12,941 nucleotides of DNA from Ignavibacteriota bacterium. Lineage in GTDB: Bacteria > Bacteroidota > Ignavibacteria > UBA10030 > SZUA-254. The DNA is taken from contig JACPVN010000154.1 in the NCBI GenBank assembly GCA_016191715.1, positions 1 through 12,941 on the forward strand. Reading direction: 5' to 3'. Position 1 is the first letter of the stretch. Each line of letters opens with the position of its first letter. The notes beneath the pieces were generated by a model that searched no databases, was not told where the DNA came from, and worked only from the letters and a program-made list of their open reading frames with translations. This document shows, piece after piece, positions 5,916-12,840 of the stretch. A program made the position numbers and the translations under genes.

Positions 5916-7154
5916 ATGACTGCAACCGCTGTTATTAATCATCGCGAATTATATCGCCTGCCATGGACTCTTCCCGACAATGCCATCTCGTGGTTAGAGC
6001 CCACCTCCGCGTGCAATCTCGCATGCGACGGATGTTACAGGGAAAATGTAAAAGATAGTCACAAGCCGCTTGAGGTTGTCAGGATGGAGTTGGAATTGTT
6101 CAAACGATTGCGGAACGCAGACGGAATTTCCATTGCCGGCGGCGACCCGCTCATGCACCCGCAGATTGTTGATATCGTGCGGACTGTTGCCGAGATGGAT
6201 CTCAAACCAATCATCAACACGAACGGGAACGCGTTGACGAATGAACTGCTTCGTGAATTGAAACAAGCGGGAGTATATGGTTTCACGTTTCATGTGGATA
6301 GTAAACAGGGACGACCAAAGTGGAAAAATAAAAACGAAATCGAGTTGAACGAATTGCGTTTGCAGTATGCGGAGATGCTTGCAGAGGTTGGAGGAATTTC
6401 CTGCGCGTTTAACTCCACTGTGTATGAAGATACGCTTGAATGTGTTCCCGAACTTGTGGATTGGGCGGCGAAGCATATTGATATTGTGCAGGTGATGGTA
6501 TTCATTCTCTACCGTGCCGCCGTGCCAAACCTTCCGTTCGATTGGTACGCAGGCGGAAAAAAGATTGACATGGGTCCGCTTGTGTATTCGTACATCGAGC
6601 AGAAGAAAGTGGATTTGAAAGCGCCGGAAATTGTTGCCAAAATCCGTGAGCGGTTTCCGGAGTTCACACCGTGCGCGTATCTCAACGGAACGGAAAAAGC
6701 GGATTCGTTCAAATGGCTACTTTCGGGAAGAATCGGAACGCGGGAAAAAATTTTCGGTTATGTCGGTCCGAAGTTTCTCGAAATTATGCAGACATTTCAT
6801 CATCTTTTCAAAGGAAGATACCTTGCATACGCGAAGCCGCAATTAACACGGCTCGGAAAATCCATGTTGTTGCTCTTCCCGATTGATAAAGCAGTCAGGA
6901 AAATCTTCAAACAGTATTCTGCCTCCGTGATGGTTGACCCGTTCAGCCTCTTCAAGCGATTGCATTATCAATCTGTAATGATTATTCAGCCGGTGGACTT
7001 CATGCCGGGCGGCGGACAAAACATGTGCGACGGTTGTCCCGACATCACTATCTACAATGGAGAACTTGTCTGGTCGTGCCGTATGGAAGAGTTAAAGCAT
7101 TTCGGTTGTTGGGTGAGAACGGTGCCGAAGGATGGTGTTGAAATAACAGTGTAA
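5916..7154 (+). CDS. Radical SAM protein with C-terminal cysteine cluster, substrate unknown
   Basis: A 412-aa radical S-adenosylmethionine enzyme. The canonical CxxxCxxC that binds the SAM-cleaving [4Fe-4S] cluster is Cys33, Cys37, Cys40 (TSACNLACDGCY), followed by the SAM-binding AGGDPLMHP (74-82) and INTNG (100-104). The C-terminus has a second cysteine set, Cys371-x2-Cys374-x13-Cys388-x9-Cys398, suggesting a SPASM-like auxiliary iron-sulfur cluster. Between them lies an unusual basic, partly hydrophobic stretch (about 285-355) that may bind a membrane or a large substrate. AGGAG sits 7 nt before the ATG. The flanking lipoprotein and acyltransferase genes do not fix a pathway. Radical SAM/SPASM enzymes modify peptides, cofactors or lipids; no precursor peptide gene is visible nearby. 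The superfamily is sure; the reaction is not known. Confidence 0.85.
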   Translation: MTATAVINHRELYRLPWTLPDNAISWLEPTSACNLACDGCYRENVKDSHKPLEVVRMELELFKRLRNADGISIAGGDPLMHPQIVDIVRTVAEMDLKPIINTNGNALTNELLRELKQAGVYGFTFHVDSKQGRPKWKNKNEIELNELRLQYAEMLAEVGGISCAFNSTVYEDTLECVPELVDWAAKHIDIVQVMVFILYRAAVPNLPFDWYAGGKKIDMGPLVYSYIEQKKVDLKAPEIVAKIRERFPEFTPCAYLNGTEKADSFKWLLSGRIGTREKIFGYVGPKFLEIMQTFHHLFKGRYLAYAKPQLTRLGKSMLLLFPIDKAVRKIFKQYSASVMVDPFSLFKRLHYQSVMIIQPVDFMPGGGQNMCDGCPDITIYNGELVWSCRMEELKHFGCWVRTVPKDGVEITV

Positions 7155-7213
7155 GTGTGAGAATTTTGGATTATGACATTCCTAACACTACATTGTTTGC
7201 GTTGGTGAAGGAT

Positions 7214-8092
7214 ATGATAAAAAAGTACCGCAATTTACCATTCGTATTTCTCTTTGCTCTATACTTTCTTTCTTGTCAAGAAGAAACAATAGAAACTATA
7301 CCCGTTTCCGGTGGACCTGAAATTATTTATTGGATGACAGGTGGTATTGCAGGGATAACAGATACTGTAATATTTGTTGACTCAAATGGAGTTGCCACAA
7401 GCAGGTCAGGGTATCCAAAAGTTCAACGTGCATTAACACATCATGAGTATCAATCAATCATTTCTTTATTTGACGGCTTTGATGCTTTTTCGGATTCGTT
7501 TTTTCCGATTCATAGTGTATGTGCCGACGAATTCATTCATCATTTAGTATTACGGAAAGAATCATCCCCAAAAAAGGTTTGGATTGATGGATGTGCTTTG
7601 GATGAAGACTCAGTGATACCGGATGTTGCAAGACTAGGGAACATTCTTCGAGTTTTGCGGAACCTATCTGACACTATTTATAAAGAGGATAATCCATGGA
7701 AGGGAGTCACCGTTCGATATACAACTAACAAAAGTGTATATCTTTTGAATGAACCAATTCAACTTCATATTCTTATCGTGAATCCAACAGATGTTGTGAG
7801 AACACTTTATTTTCGCACTGAACAAAAGTTTACTTTTAATGTACGCTCTACAACACCACCTGAGTTATATTTTCGTTATCCAAGTTTAGACATGGTTGAT
7901 ACAACGAAGCCTTCACAAATAGTTCTTCCGCCAAAGACACAGTATGAAATTCAACATAAATGGGAGTATGCAGTTGATACATCGTTAACCCTTACCCATG
8001 GAAAGTATAACATGTATATTCATCTTTTGGCTCGGCGGTTTAGAACCGAATTTCAACAAAGAGAACCAATAATGTTTGAAATAACCGAATAA
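7214..8092 (+). CDS. Predicted lipoprotein with emfourin-like and BsuPI-like domains
   Basis: 292 aa from the ATG at 7214. This start puts a basic N-terminus and hydrophobic stretch (9-20) directly before FLSC, where Cys21 would be the lipidated residue. A GTG at 7157 would add 19 residues in front of the signal. Residues about 35-150, with MTGGIAGITD, a following hydrophobic strand, a DEF strand and a terminal helix, resemble the emfourin family (inhibitors of M4 proteases). Residues about 163-290, with NEPIQLHILIVNPTDV, a TLYF strand, LPPKTQYE and THGKYNMYIHL, resemble BsuPI (intracellular proteinase inhibitor, an immunoglobulin-like beta domain). Cys103 and Cys127 could form a disulfide. 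Both domain matches come from pattern memory and no search was run. Base composition is clearly AT-richer than its neighbours, so it may have been acquired. It follows the radical SAM stop by 59 nt. Confidence 0.7.
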   Translation: MIKKYRNLPFVFLFALYFLSCQEETIETIPVSGGPEIIYWMTGGIAGITDTVIFVDSNGVATSRSGYPKVQRALTHHEYQSIISLFDGFDAFSDSFFPIHSVCADEFIHHLVLRKESSPKKVWIDGCALDEDSVIPDVARLGNILRVLRNLSDTIYKEDNPWKGVTVRYTTNKSVYLLNEPIQLHILIVNPTDVVRTLYFRTEQKFTFNVRSTTPPELYFRYPSLDMVDTTKPSQIVLPPKTQYEIQHKWEYAVDTSLTLTHGKYNMYIHLLARRFRTEFQQREPIMFEITE

Positions 8093-8404
8093 TAAATCAA
8101 ACAGTTACTTGAAAATAATTAGCACCTCCCCCATCCGACAACTCCGACTCGGTTTTTCATTACGATAACCCCGGTATTCGCATCCACTACCTCACCGATA
8201 ATGACTCCCTCTTTTCCAAAATGATGGTCTGGAAACGTCGTTTGGTAATCTTCCCCTCATTTCGTACTTTGCCATGCGTATGCAACATATATTTCTCACG
8301 GTGTACGCCCGATGAAGTGGTTTGAACGATACCTTCTTGGTTTTCTGCCTCCGCATCTTTATCTCCGCACTTCCAACTCCCATCTCCAATCGTAAATTCG
8401 GTCA
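8093..8404. other. Gap between lipoprotein gene and plsC
   Basis: 312 nt with no intact gene. On the + strand nothing reads convincingly. The - strand has adjoining protein-like frames described separately (8119-8414). CCGA/TCGG followed by TTTTT near 8134-8155 is too weak a stem to call a terminator. No heptamer array or palindromic repeat copy is seen here. A promoter for plsC should lie in this stretch but none stands out. Confidence 0.5.
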
Positions 8405-8414
8405 ATGTTTTCAT
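8119..8414 (-). pseudogene. Possible decayed reverse-strand coding remnant
   Basis: On the - strand an open frame starts with ATG at 8414 and runs to a stop at 8187. A second frame, shifted relative to it, is open from about 8256 to the stop at 8119 and reads very much like protein (GVIIGEVVDANTGVIVMKN is part of it). Together they look like one short gene broken by a frameshift around 8190-8256. The ATG end overlaps the first codons of plsC on the other strand, which argues against an intact gene. I recognise no family. It may instead be chance open frames. Confidence 0.28.
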
Positions 8415-9118
8415 CGTTCTTAAAAATTTTATTGATTGTACCGTTTATTGTGGTGATGTCCATTATTACTACTGTCGTCGTCGTCCTGACACGAAGTCCG
8501 ATTGTATTTGATTCTCTTGTACGATTTTTTTATTCAGGAATTTTGGTGTTGAGCAGTGTAAAAGTGAAAGTCGTTGGACTCGAAGGTTTTGACGCTTCTC
8601 GAAACTACATCTACGTAGCCAACCATTCGAGTTACTACGACATCCCTTCGGTCATGACCGGTATTCCGGATAAGTTCATTCGCATCATGTACAAAAAAGA
8701 ATTACAGAAAATTCCGGTTTTCGGTTGGGCGATGAAGTGGACACGATTTTATATCCCCATCAACCGCGGGCGTGGAATGGAAGCACAGCAAAGTTTGGAG
8801 AAAGCAATCGAACGAATTAAAAATGGGGAATCGGTTCTGCTGTTTGCCGAAGGAACACGGACAACCGACGGGAATCTTCAGCAGTTCAAGCGCGGCGCGT
8901 TTAATATCGCCGTGAAATCCGGAATTCCCGTTGTACCGGTTACCATCAATGGTAGTTACCGCATCATGCCGAAAGGTTCGTTGCAGATTCGTTCGGGAGA
9001 AATTACATTAGTCGTCGGTAAACCGATTCTACCACCGGCGGAAAACGGAAAATCATCCGAACTTCAACTGATGGAAGAAGTTCATCAATCACTCTCTAAA
9101 AATTTTATCGCTCAATAA
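8405..9118 (+). CDS. plsC: 1-acyl-sn-glycerol-3-phosphate acyltransferase
   Basis: A 237-aa lysophosphatidate acyltransferase of the PlsC/LPLAT family, of ordinary length. It transfers the second acyl chain to make phosphatidic acid at the inner membrane. The catalytic HX4D is His74-Asp79 in NHSSYYD, substrate-binding FAEGTR is 148-152 (EGTR), PVFGW is 104-108, the IPINRGRG segment lies at 117-124, and the late IPVVPV block is at 174-179. The N-terminus has a hydrophobic anchor (about 7-28) and a second hydrophobic patch (about 41-50). No clear Shine-Dalgarno precedes the ATG. gatC begins 1 nt after its stop, so they are co-transcribed. The family is certain; the acyl donor (acyl-ACP or acyl-CoA) is not shown by the sequence. 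Confidence 0.93.
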   Translation: MFSSFLKILLIVPFIVVMSIITTVVVVLTRSPIVFDSLVRFFYSGILVLSSVKVKVVGLEGFDASRNYIYVANHSSYYDIPSVMTGIPDKFIRIMYKKELQKIPVFGWAMKWTRFYIPINRGRGMEAQQSLEKAIERIKNGESVLLFAEGTRTTDGNLQQFKRGAFNIAVKSGIPVVPVTINGSYRIMPKGSLQIRSGEITLVVGKPILPPAENGKSSELQLMEEVHQSLSKNFIAQ

Positions 9119-9119
9119 T

Positions 9120-9407
9120 ATGTCAGTTACTATTAAAGAAGTCGAGCATGTTGCGAACCTTGCGCGACTCGAATTCACAGATGATGAAAAAGAAACATTC
9201 ACCCACCAACTCAATGACATTCTTTCGTACATGGAGAAATTGAACGAACTTGACACCTCGAATGTCGAGCCGCTCTCGCACGTCATCGAACTACAAAATG
9301 TTTTCCGTGATGATACTGTTAAACAATCTCCTCCTCGGGATGAGATGCTGAAGAACGCACCATCGAAGAATGAGAAGTTTTTTAAAGTTCCGAAGGTTAT
9401 TAAGTGA
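9120..9407 (+). CDS. gatC: Glutamyl-tRNA(Gln)/aspartyl-tRNA(Asn) amidotransferase subunit C
   Basis: A 95-aa GatC, the small subunit that wraps around GatA and GatB in the complex converting misacylated Glu-tRNA(Gln) (or Asp-tRNA(Asn)) to Gln-tRNA(Gln) (or Asn-tRNA(Asn)). The family layout is clear: an N-terminal EVEHVANLARLEFTDDE helix, the LNDILSYMEKLNELDTSNVEP middle, a DDTV segment and a C-terminal FFKVPKVI end. Length is typical. gatA and gatB are not in this window, so the subunits are scattered in this genome. It sits 1 nt after plsC. Its stop codon TGA overlaps the first unit of a 7-nt repeat array. Confidence 0.94.
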   Translation: MSVTIKEVEHVANLARLEFTDDEKETFTHQLNDILSYMEKLNELDTSNVEPLSHVIELQNVFRDDTVKQSPPRDEMLKNAPSKNEKFFKVPKVIK

Positions 9408-9461
9408 TATGCGATATGCGGGCATTGTCAATTGTCATTAGTCAATCGTCATTGGTTTGTT
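9406..9461 (+). repeat. Degenerate heptamer array, G/T-rich half (gatC-kdsB gap)
   Basis: Eight consecutive 7-nt units start with G at 9406, 9413, 9420, 9427, 9434, 9441, 9448 and 9455. The first two are identical (GATATGC). Four (9427-9454) follow GTCAWTN: GTCAATT, GTCATTA, GTCAATC and GTCATTG. The phase never slips. The array starts inside the gatC stop codon. Confidence 0.7.
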
Positions 9462-9500
9462 CTTTGTGTTGAATTACGTAACTCATGAAACTGAAATTGA

Positions 9501-9570
9501 AACGATAAACTACAAACCATAAACAAAAAACTTTCAACCGACAACCACGAACCAACAACCGTCAACTAAA
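9501..9570 (+). repeat. Degenerate heptamer array, A/C-rich half, abutting kdsB
   Basis: Ten consecutive 7-nt units all begin with AAC (9501, 9508, 9515, 9522, 9529, 9536, 9543, 9550, 9557, 9564); an eleventh related unit, AAATTGA, precedes them at 9494. Examples are AACCATA, AACCGAC and AACCGTC. The array ends 5 nt before the kdsB ATG, so it occupies the place of a normal 5' leader. TGGTTTGT (9453-9460) and ACAAACCA (9512-9519) are complementary, so the two halves can fold on each other. Confidence 0.75.
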
Positions 9571-9575
9571 AAAAC

Positions 9576-10337
9576 ATGAAACCGGAAACCAAAACGAATG
9601 TTCTCGGAGTAATTCCGGCAAGGTACGCTTCCGTCCGTCTGCCAGCGAAGCCGCTTGTGGATTTGTGCGGCAAGACGATGGTTCAGCGAGTCTATGAACA
9701 GGCGAAGAAAGCATCGTTGGTGACAAGAGTGATTGTTGCAACTGATTGTGAAGCGATTGTTCAAGTCGTGAAAGCATTCGGCGGTGAAGTGATGCTGACT
9801 TCTCCTGAATTGCGTTCGGGAAGTGACCGCGTTGCGGCGGTTGCGCGTGAAATTGATGCCGACATCATTGTGAATATTCAGGGAGACGAGCCACTTATTG
9901 AGCCGGAAATGATTGACCAAGGAGTTCGTCCATTGATTCAAGATTCAACAATTCAAGTCGGAACGTTAGTGAGAACCATTGAAATCGCCGATGAGGTACT
10001 CAATCCGAACATTGTCAAAGTTGTACTGGATGAAAATAACTTTGCGCTCTATTTTTCCCGCTCGCCGATTCCGTATCTTCGGGAAAGCGTGACAATGGAG
10101 GAGTGGCACAAGCGGCATCAATATTACAAGCATATCGGACTGTATGTATTCAGGAAAGATTTTCTGCTTGAATTTTCTTCATGGCAGGAATCGCAACTTG
10201 AACGGGCTGAAAAACTTGAGCAATTACGGATATTGGAACACGGTGTCCGCATCAAAGCGGCTGTAACAGAGTATGACAGCATCCCGGTTGACACAGCCGA
10301 AGATGCGGAACGGGTTCGTTTGATTATCAATCAATAG
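9576..10337 (+). CDS. kdsB: 3-deoxy-manno-octulosonate cytidylyltransferase (CMP-KDO synthetase)
   Basis: 253 aa, the usual KdsB length. It activates KDO with CTP to give CMP-KDO for the lipid A inner core, in the cytosol. Signatures are the nucleotide-binding IPARYASVRLPAKPL (13-27), CGKTMVQRVYEQ (31-42), VATDCEAI (54-61), SGSDRVAAVA (81-90), the metal/CTP loop VNIQGDEP (99-106), the PIPYLRE segment (164-170), YKHIGLYVFRKDFL (184-197), LEQLRILE (214-221) and VDTAEDAERV (238-247). It shows that the organism makes a KDO-containing outer membrane. The ATG has no Shine-Dalgarno; the heptamer array runs right up to it. The DUF502 gene follows after 8 nt, and CTP synthase, which makes its co-substrate, is two genes downstream. 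Confidence 0.95.
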   Translation: MKPETKTNVLGVIPARYASVRLPAKPLVDLCGKTMVQRVYEQAKKASLVTRVIVATDCEAIVQVVKAFGGEVMLTSPELRSGSDRVAAVAREIDADIIVNIQGDEPLIEPEMIDQGVRPLIQDSTIQVGTLVRTIEIADEVLNPNIVKVVLDENNFALYFSRSPIPYLRESVTMEEWHKRHQYYKHIGLYVFRKDFLLEFSSWQESQLERAEKLEQLRILEHGVRIKAAVTEYDSIPVDTAEDAERVRLIINQ

Positions 10338-10345
10338 GAAAAACT

Positions 10346-10972
10346 ATGAACAATACTGAACAAAAGGAAACTATCTGGCAAGCATTACGACAAATGTTTG
10401 CACGCGGTCTCGTGGTGATGATTCCCGTCGTCATCACGTTTTGGGTGCTTCGTTTTCTGTTTGAAACGGTGGACGGAATCATGGGACCGATTTACTATGA
10501 AATCCTCGGAAGAAAAATTCTCGGACTCGGCTTCATCACCATGATTGTGCTGATTTTAATCATCGGCGCGTTGTCCGGCAATCTGCTTGCACGAACATTC
10601 TTCCGTCTCTTTGAAAAAATTCTCTCATCCATTCCTGTTGCCCGCTCTATTTACAGTTCGATGAAAGATTTGATGGGCGCGTTTCAAATCGGCGGGAAGG
10701 GACAATCGTTTCGCGGCGTTGTCATGGTCGAGTATCCGCGGGAAGGAATGTTCACGATTGGATTCATGACGAACGAACATGAAGTGAAACGCACGGAAGT
10801 AGCGGAACAGATGGCGAGCGTCTATATTCCCAATCCGCCGAACCCGACTTCTGGTGTGATGGTGCTGGTTCCGGTGGCAAACGTTCAAACATTGGATATG
10901 AGTGTTGAAGAAGGATTGAAACTTGTGCTTTCAGGTGGAATAGTTACATCGGGGACACTCATTACTAAGTAA
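10346..10972 (+). CDS. DUF502 family inner-membrane protein
   Basis: A 208-aa DUF502 protein. Two transmembrane segments near the N-terminus (about 21-43 and 58-80) are followed by the family landmarks SIPVARSIYSSMKDL (95-109), FRGVVMVEYPREGMFTIGFMT (from 122), IPNPPNPTSGVMVLVPV (161-177) and a C-terminal DMSVEEGLKLVLSGG (184-198). The C-terminal two-thirds probably form a cytosolic or membrane-apposed domain. Biochemical function is unknown in bacteria generally. Plant relatives (COV1 group) act in membrane trafficking, which does not transfer directly. The weak ribosome-binding site TAGGA overlaps the kdsB stop, so expression is probably tied to kdsB. Confidence 0.9.
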   Translation: MNNTEQKETIWQALRQMFARGLVVMIPVVITFWVLRFLFETVDGIMGPIYYEILGRKILGLGFITMIVLILIIGALSGNLLARTFFRLFEKILSSIPVARSIYSSMKDLMGAFQIGGKGQSFRGVVMVEYPREGMFTIGFMTNEHEVKRTEVAEQMASVYIPNPPNPTSGVMVLVPVANVQTLDMSVEEGLKLVLSGGIVTSGTLITK

Positions 10973-11000
10973 ATCCCAATCTGTTTCTGCATGACATTGT

Positions 11001-11049
11001 AAATCCTAACATCGAATTCCTAAATTCAAAACTCAAAATCCTAATTAAA
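11001..11049 (+). repeat. Degenerate heptamer array, A/C-rich half (DUF502-pyrG gap)
   Basis: Seven consecutive 7-nt units begin with AA at 11001, 11008, 11015, 11022, 11029, 11036 and 11043. AAATCCT occurs at 11001 and 11036, and AATTCCT at 11015. The phase is unbroken over 49 nt. Confidence 0.65.
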
Positions 11050-11085
11050 ACATTAAGCAACAAGAAAATGTTTTGACCATGAGAC

Positions 11086-11127
11086 TTTCGAATTTATTTA
11101 GGATTTAGAAATTAGGATTTCGAATTT
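11086..11127 (-). repeat. Degenerate heptamer array, opposed G/T-rich half (DUF502-pyrG gap)
   Basis: Six 7-nt units run from 11086 in steady phase; AGGATTT occurs at 11100 and 11114, and TTTCGAATTT at both 11086 and 11118. Read in reverse these are AAATCCT-type units like those of the left half. AAATCCTAATT (11036-11046) is perfectly complementary to AATTAGGATTT (11110-11120). The array ends 40 nt before the pyrG ATG. Confidence 0.6.
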
Positions 11128-11167
11128 TACCGAACTTACAAATGCATTTGACTCACAAAAAGATATT

Positions 11168-12790
11168 ATGGCAAAGGATAAAGTAAAATATATTTTCATT
11201 ACCGGCGGAGTTGTTTCTTCCTTAGGAAAGGGAATTGCCGCCGCTTCGATTGGGTTGCTATTAAAATCACGCGGGCTTCGTGTGACGATTCAAAAGTTTG
11301 ACCCGTACATCAACGTTGACCCCGGAACGATGAATCCGTTTCAGCACGGAGAAGTGTATGTAACCGATGACGGCGCGGAAACCGACCTCGACCTCGGACA
11401 TTACGAACGCTTCTTAGACGAGAACATGTCGAAGGCGAACAACACAACGACGGGACAAATTTATCATGAAGTGATTACGCGCGAACGCAAAGGAGATTTT
11501 CTTGGCGCGACTGTGCAGGTTATCCCGCATATTACGGATGAAATCAAACGGCGGATTGAAGCCCTGGCGAAAACCGGAAAGTACGATGTTGTGATTACGG
11601 AAATCGGCGGTACCGTTGGTGACATCGAAAGCCTGCCGTTCCTCGAAGCGATTCGTCAGTTCATGCATACGAAAGGAAAAAAGAACGCGCTCAGCGTTCA
11701 TGTTACGCTCGTTCCGTACATCAAGGCAGCGGGAGAAATCAAGACAAAGCCGACGCAACACAGCGTGAAGACATTGCTCGAAATCGGGATTCAGCCGGAC
11801 ATTTTGATTTGCCGTTCCGAGCAACCGCTCTCGAAAGATGTTCGTGAGAAGATTGCGCTTTTTACCAATCTCGATGTGGAATCGGTTGCAAGCGCGCACG
11901 ATGTGCCAACGATTTATGAAGTGCCTCTGCAATTTTATCAGGAAGGAACCGACGAAATAATCTTAGACAAACTCGACCTCACCTGTCCGAAACCTAACCT
12001 GGCGTTGTGGAAAAAGTACGTTCACAATCTGAAAAACCCTGAACGGGAAGTTACGATTGGGATTTGCGGAAAATACACCGAGCATCAGGATGCCTACAAA
12101 AGTATTTCCGAATCGTTCATCCATGCAGGCGCGGCGAACAATGCAAAGGTCAACATCAAATGGATTCGTGCGGAAGATATTGAGGAGGAAGACGCGGAAA
12201 GACATATCTTGGACTGTTGCGGATTGCTGGTTGCTCCGGGGTTCGGGGAACGCGGCATTGAAGGGAAAATCAAAGCGGTGCAATATGTTCGCGAACATAA
12301 AATTCCGTTCTTCGGGATTTGTCTTGGCTTGCAGTGCGCGGTGATTGAGTTTGCCCGCAACGTTTGCGGCTTGATAAATGCGCACAGCACCGAGTTTGTT
12401 CAGACCGAGCAGAATGTTATTGACCTCATGCTCGAACAGAAAAAAGTAACCGCATACGGCGGCACGATGCGGCTCGGTTCGTATCCGTGCAAGATTGTGA
12501 AAGGAACGAAAACATTTTCAGCGTATCATAAAGAATTAGTCAACGAACGGCATCGCCACCGGTTCGAAGTGAACAACGCATTCAAAGAAATTTTACAGAA
12601 ACACGGAATGATGTTCGCCGGCATCTGCCCGACAAATAATCTTGTGGAGATTATTGAACTTCCCAACCATCCGTGGTTTGTCGCCGGACAATTTCATCCC
12701 GAACTCCGTTCGCGTGCAACAAAGCCGCATCCGTTGTTTAAAGAATTTGTGCTGGAAGCGTTGGTGTATCAGGCGGGAAGAAGTAAGTAA
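11168..12790 (+). CDS. pyrG: CTP synthase (glutamine-hydrolysing)
   Basis: 540 aa, full length. It makes CTP from UTP, ATP and glutamine. The N-terminal amidoligase domain (about 1-270) opens with FITGGVVSSLGKGIAAAS, containing the ATP loop SSLGKG (17-22), then KFDPYINVDPGTMNP (43-57), DDGAETDLDLGHYERF (67-82) and TEIGGTVGDIESLPF (144-158). The C-terminal class I glutamine amidotransferase domain (about 296-535) has the nucleophile Cys385 in GICLGLQ, RHRHRFEVN (461-469) and the catalytic pair His510/Glu512 in GQFHPE. No key residue is missing. The ATG lacks a strong Shine-Dalgarno. It stands alone after a 195-nt gap mostly filled by heptamer arrays, so it may have its own promoter, though none is clear. 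No C-tract leader of the Gram-positive pyrG type is seen. Confidence 0.97.
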   Translation: MAKDKVKYIFITGGVVSSLGKGIAAASIGLLLKSRGLRVTIQKFDPYINVDPGTMNPFQHGEVYVTDDGAETDLDLGHYERFLDENMSKANNTTTGQIYHEVITRERKGDFLGATVQVIPHITDEIKRRIEALAKTGKYDVVITEIGGTVGDIESLPFLEAIRQFMHTKGKKNALSVHVTLVPYIKAAGEIKTKPTQHSVKTLLEIGIQPDILICRSEQPLSKDVREKIALFTNLDVESVASAHDVPTIYEVPLQFYQEGTDEIILDKLDLTCPKPNLALWKKYVHNLKNPEREVTIGICGKYTEHQDAYKSISESFIHAGAANNAKVNIKWIRAEDIEEEDAERHILDCCGLLVAPGFGERGIEGKIKAVQYVREHKIPFFGICLGLQCAVIEFARNVCGLINAHSTEFVQTEQNVIDLMLEQKKVTAYGGTMRLGSYPCKIVKGTKTFSAYHKELVNERHRHRFEVNNAFKEILQKHGMMFAGICPTNNLVEIIELPNHPWFVAGQFHPELRSRATKPHPLFKEFVLEALVYQAGRSK

Positions 12791-12800
12791 AGTGAAGTTG

Positions 12801-12840
12801 GAGTAATGGAGTTCTAGGATAAAGCGGTTCTCCATTACTC
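12801..12840 (+). terminator. Stem-loop after pyrG, probable terminator
   Basis: GAGTAATGGAG (12801-12811) is perfectly complementary to CTCCATTACTC (12830-12840), an 11-bp stem with an 18-nt loop, 10 nt after the pyrG stop. A T-rich tract (12857-12866) follows only after 16 nt, so it is not a classic intrinsic terminator. It may work with Rho, protect the 3' end, or be another dispersed palindrome. Nothing further can be called in 12867-12941. Confidence 0.5.

Noticed and set aside
7157..7213. GTG start at 7157 for the lipoprotein
   Set aside because: It would bury the lipoprotein signal 19 residues in. The ATG at 7214 places the basic-hydrophobic-Cys order at the N-terminus.
8134..8155. 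Terminator for the lipoprotein gene (CCGA/TCGG then TTTTT)
   Set aside because: The stem is only about 4 bp with mismatched surroundings, too weak to support.
9406..9570. CRISPR array
   Set aside because: Units are 7 nt, contiguous and degenerate, with no spacers and no cas genes in the window.
11073..11101. Sigma-70 promoter for pyrG starting at TTGACC (11073)
   Set aside because: At 17-nt spacing the -10 position reads ATTTAG, a poor match, and the area is part of the heptamer array, which yields such matches by chance.
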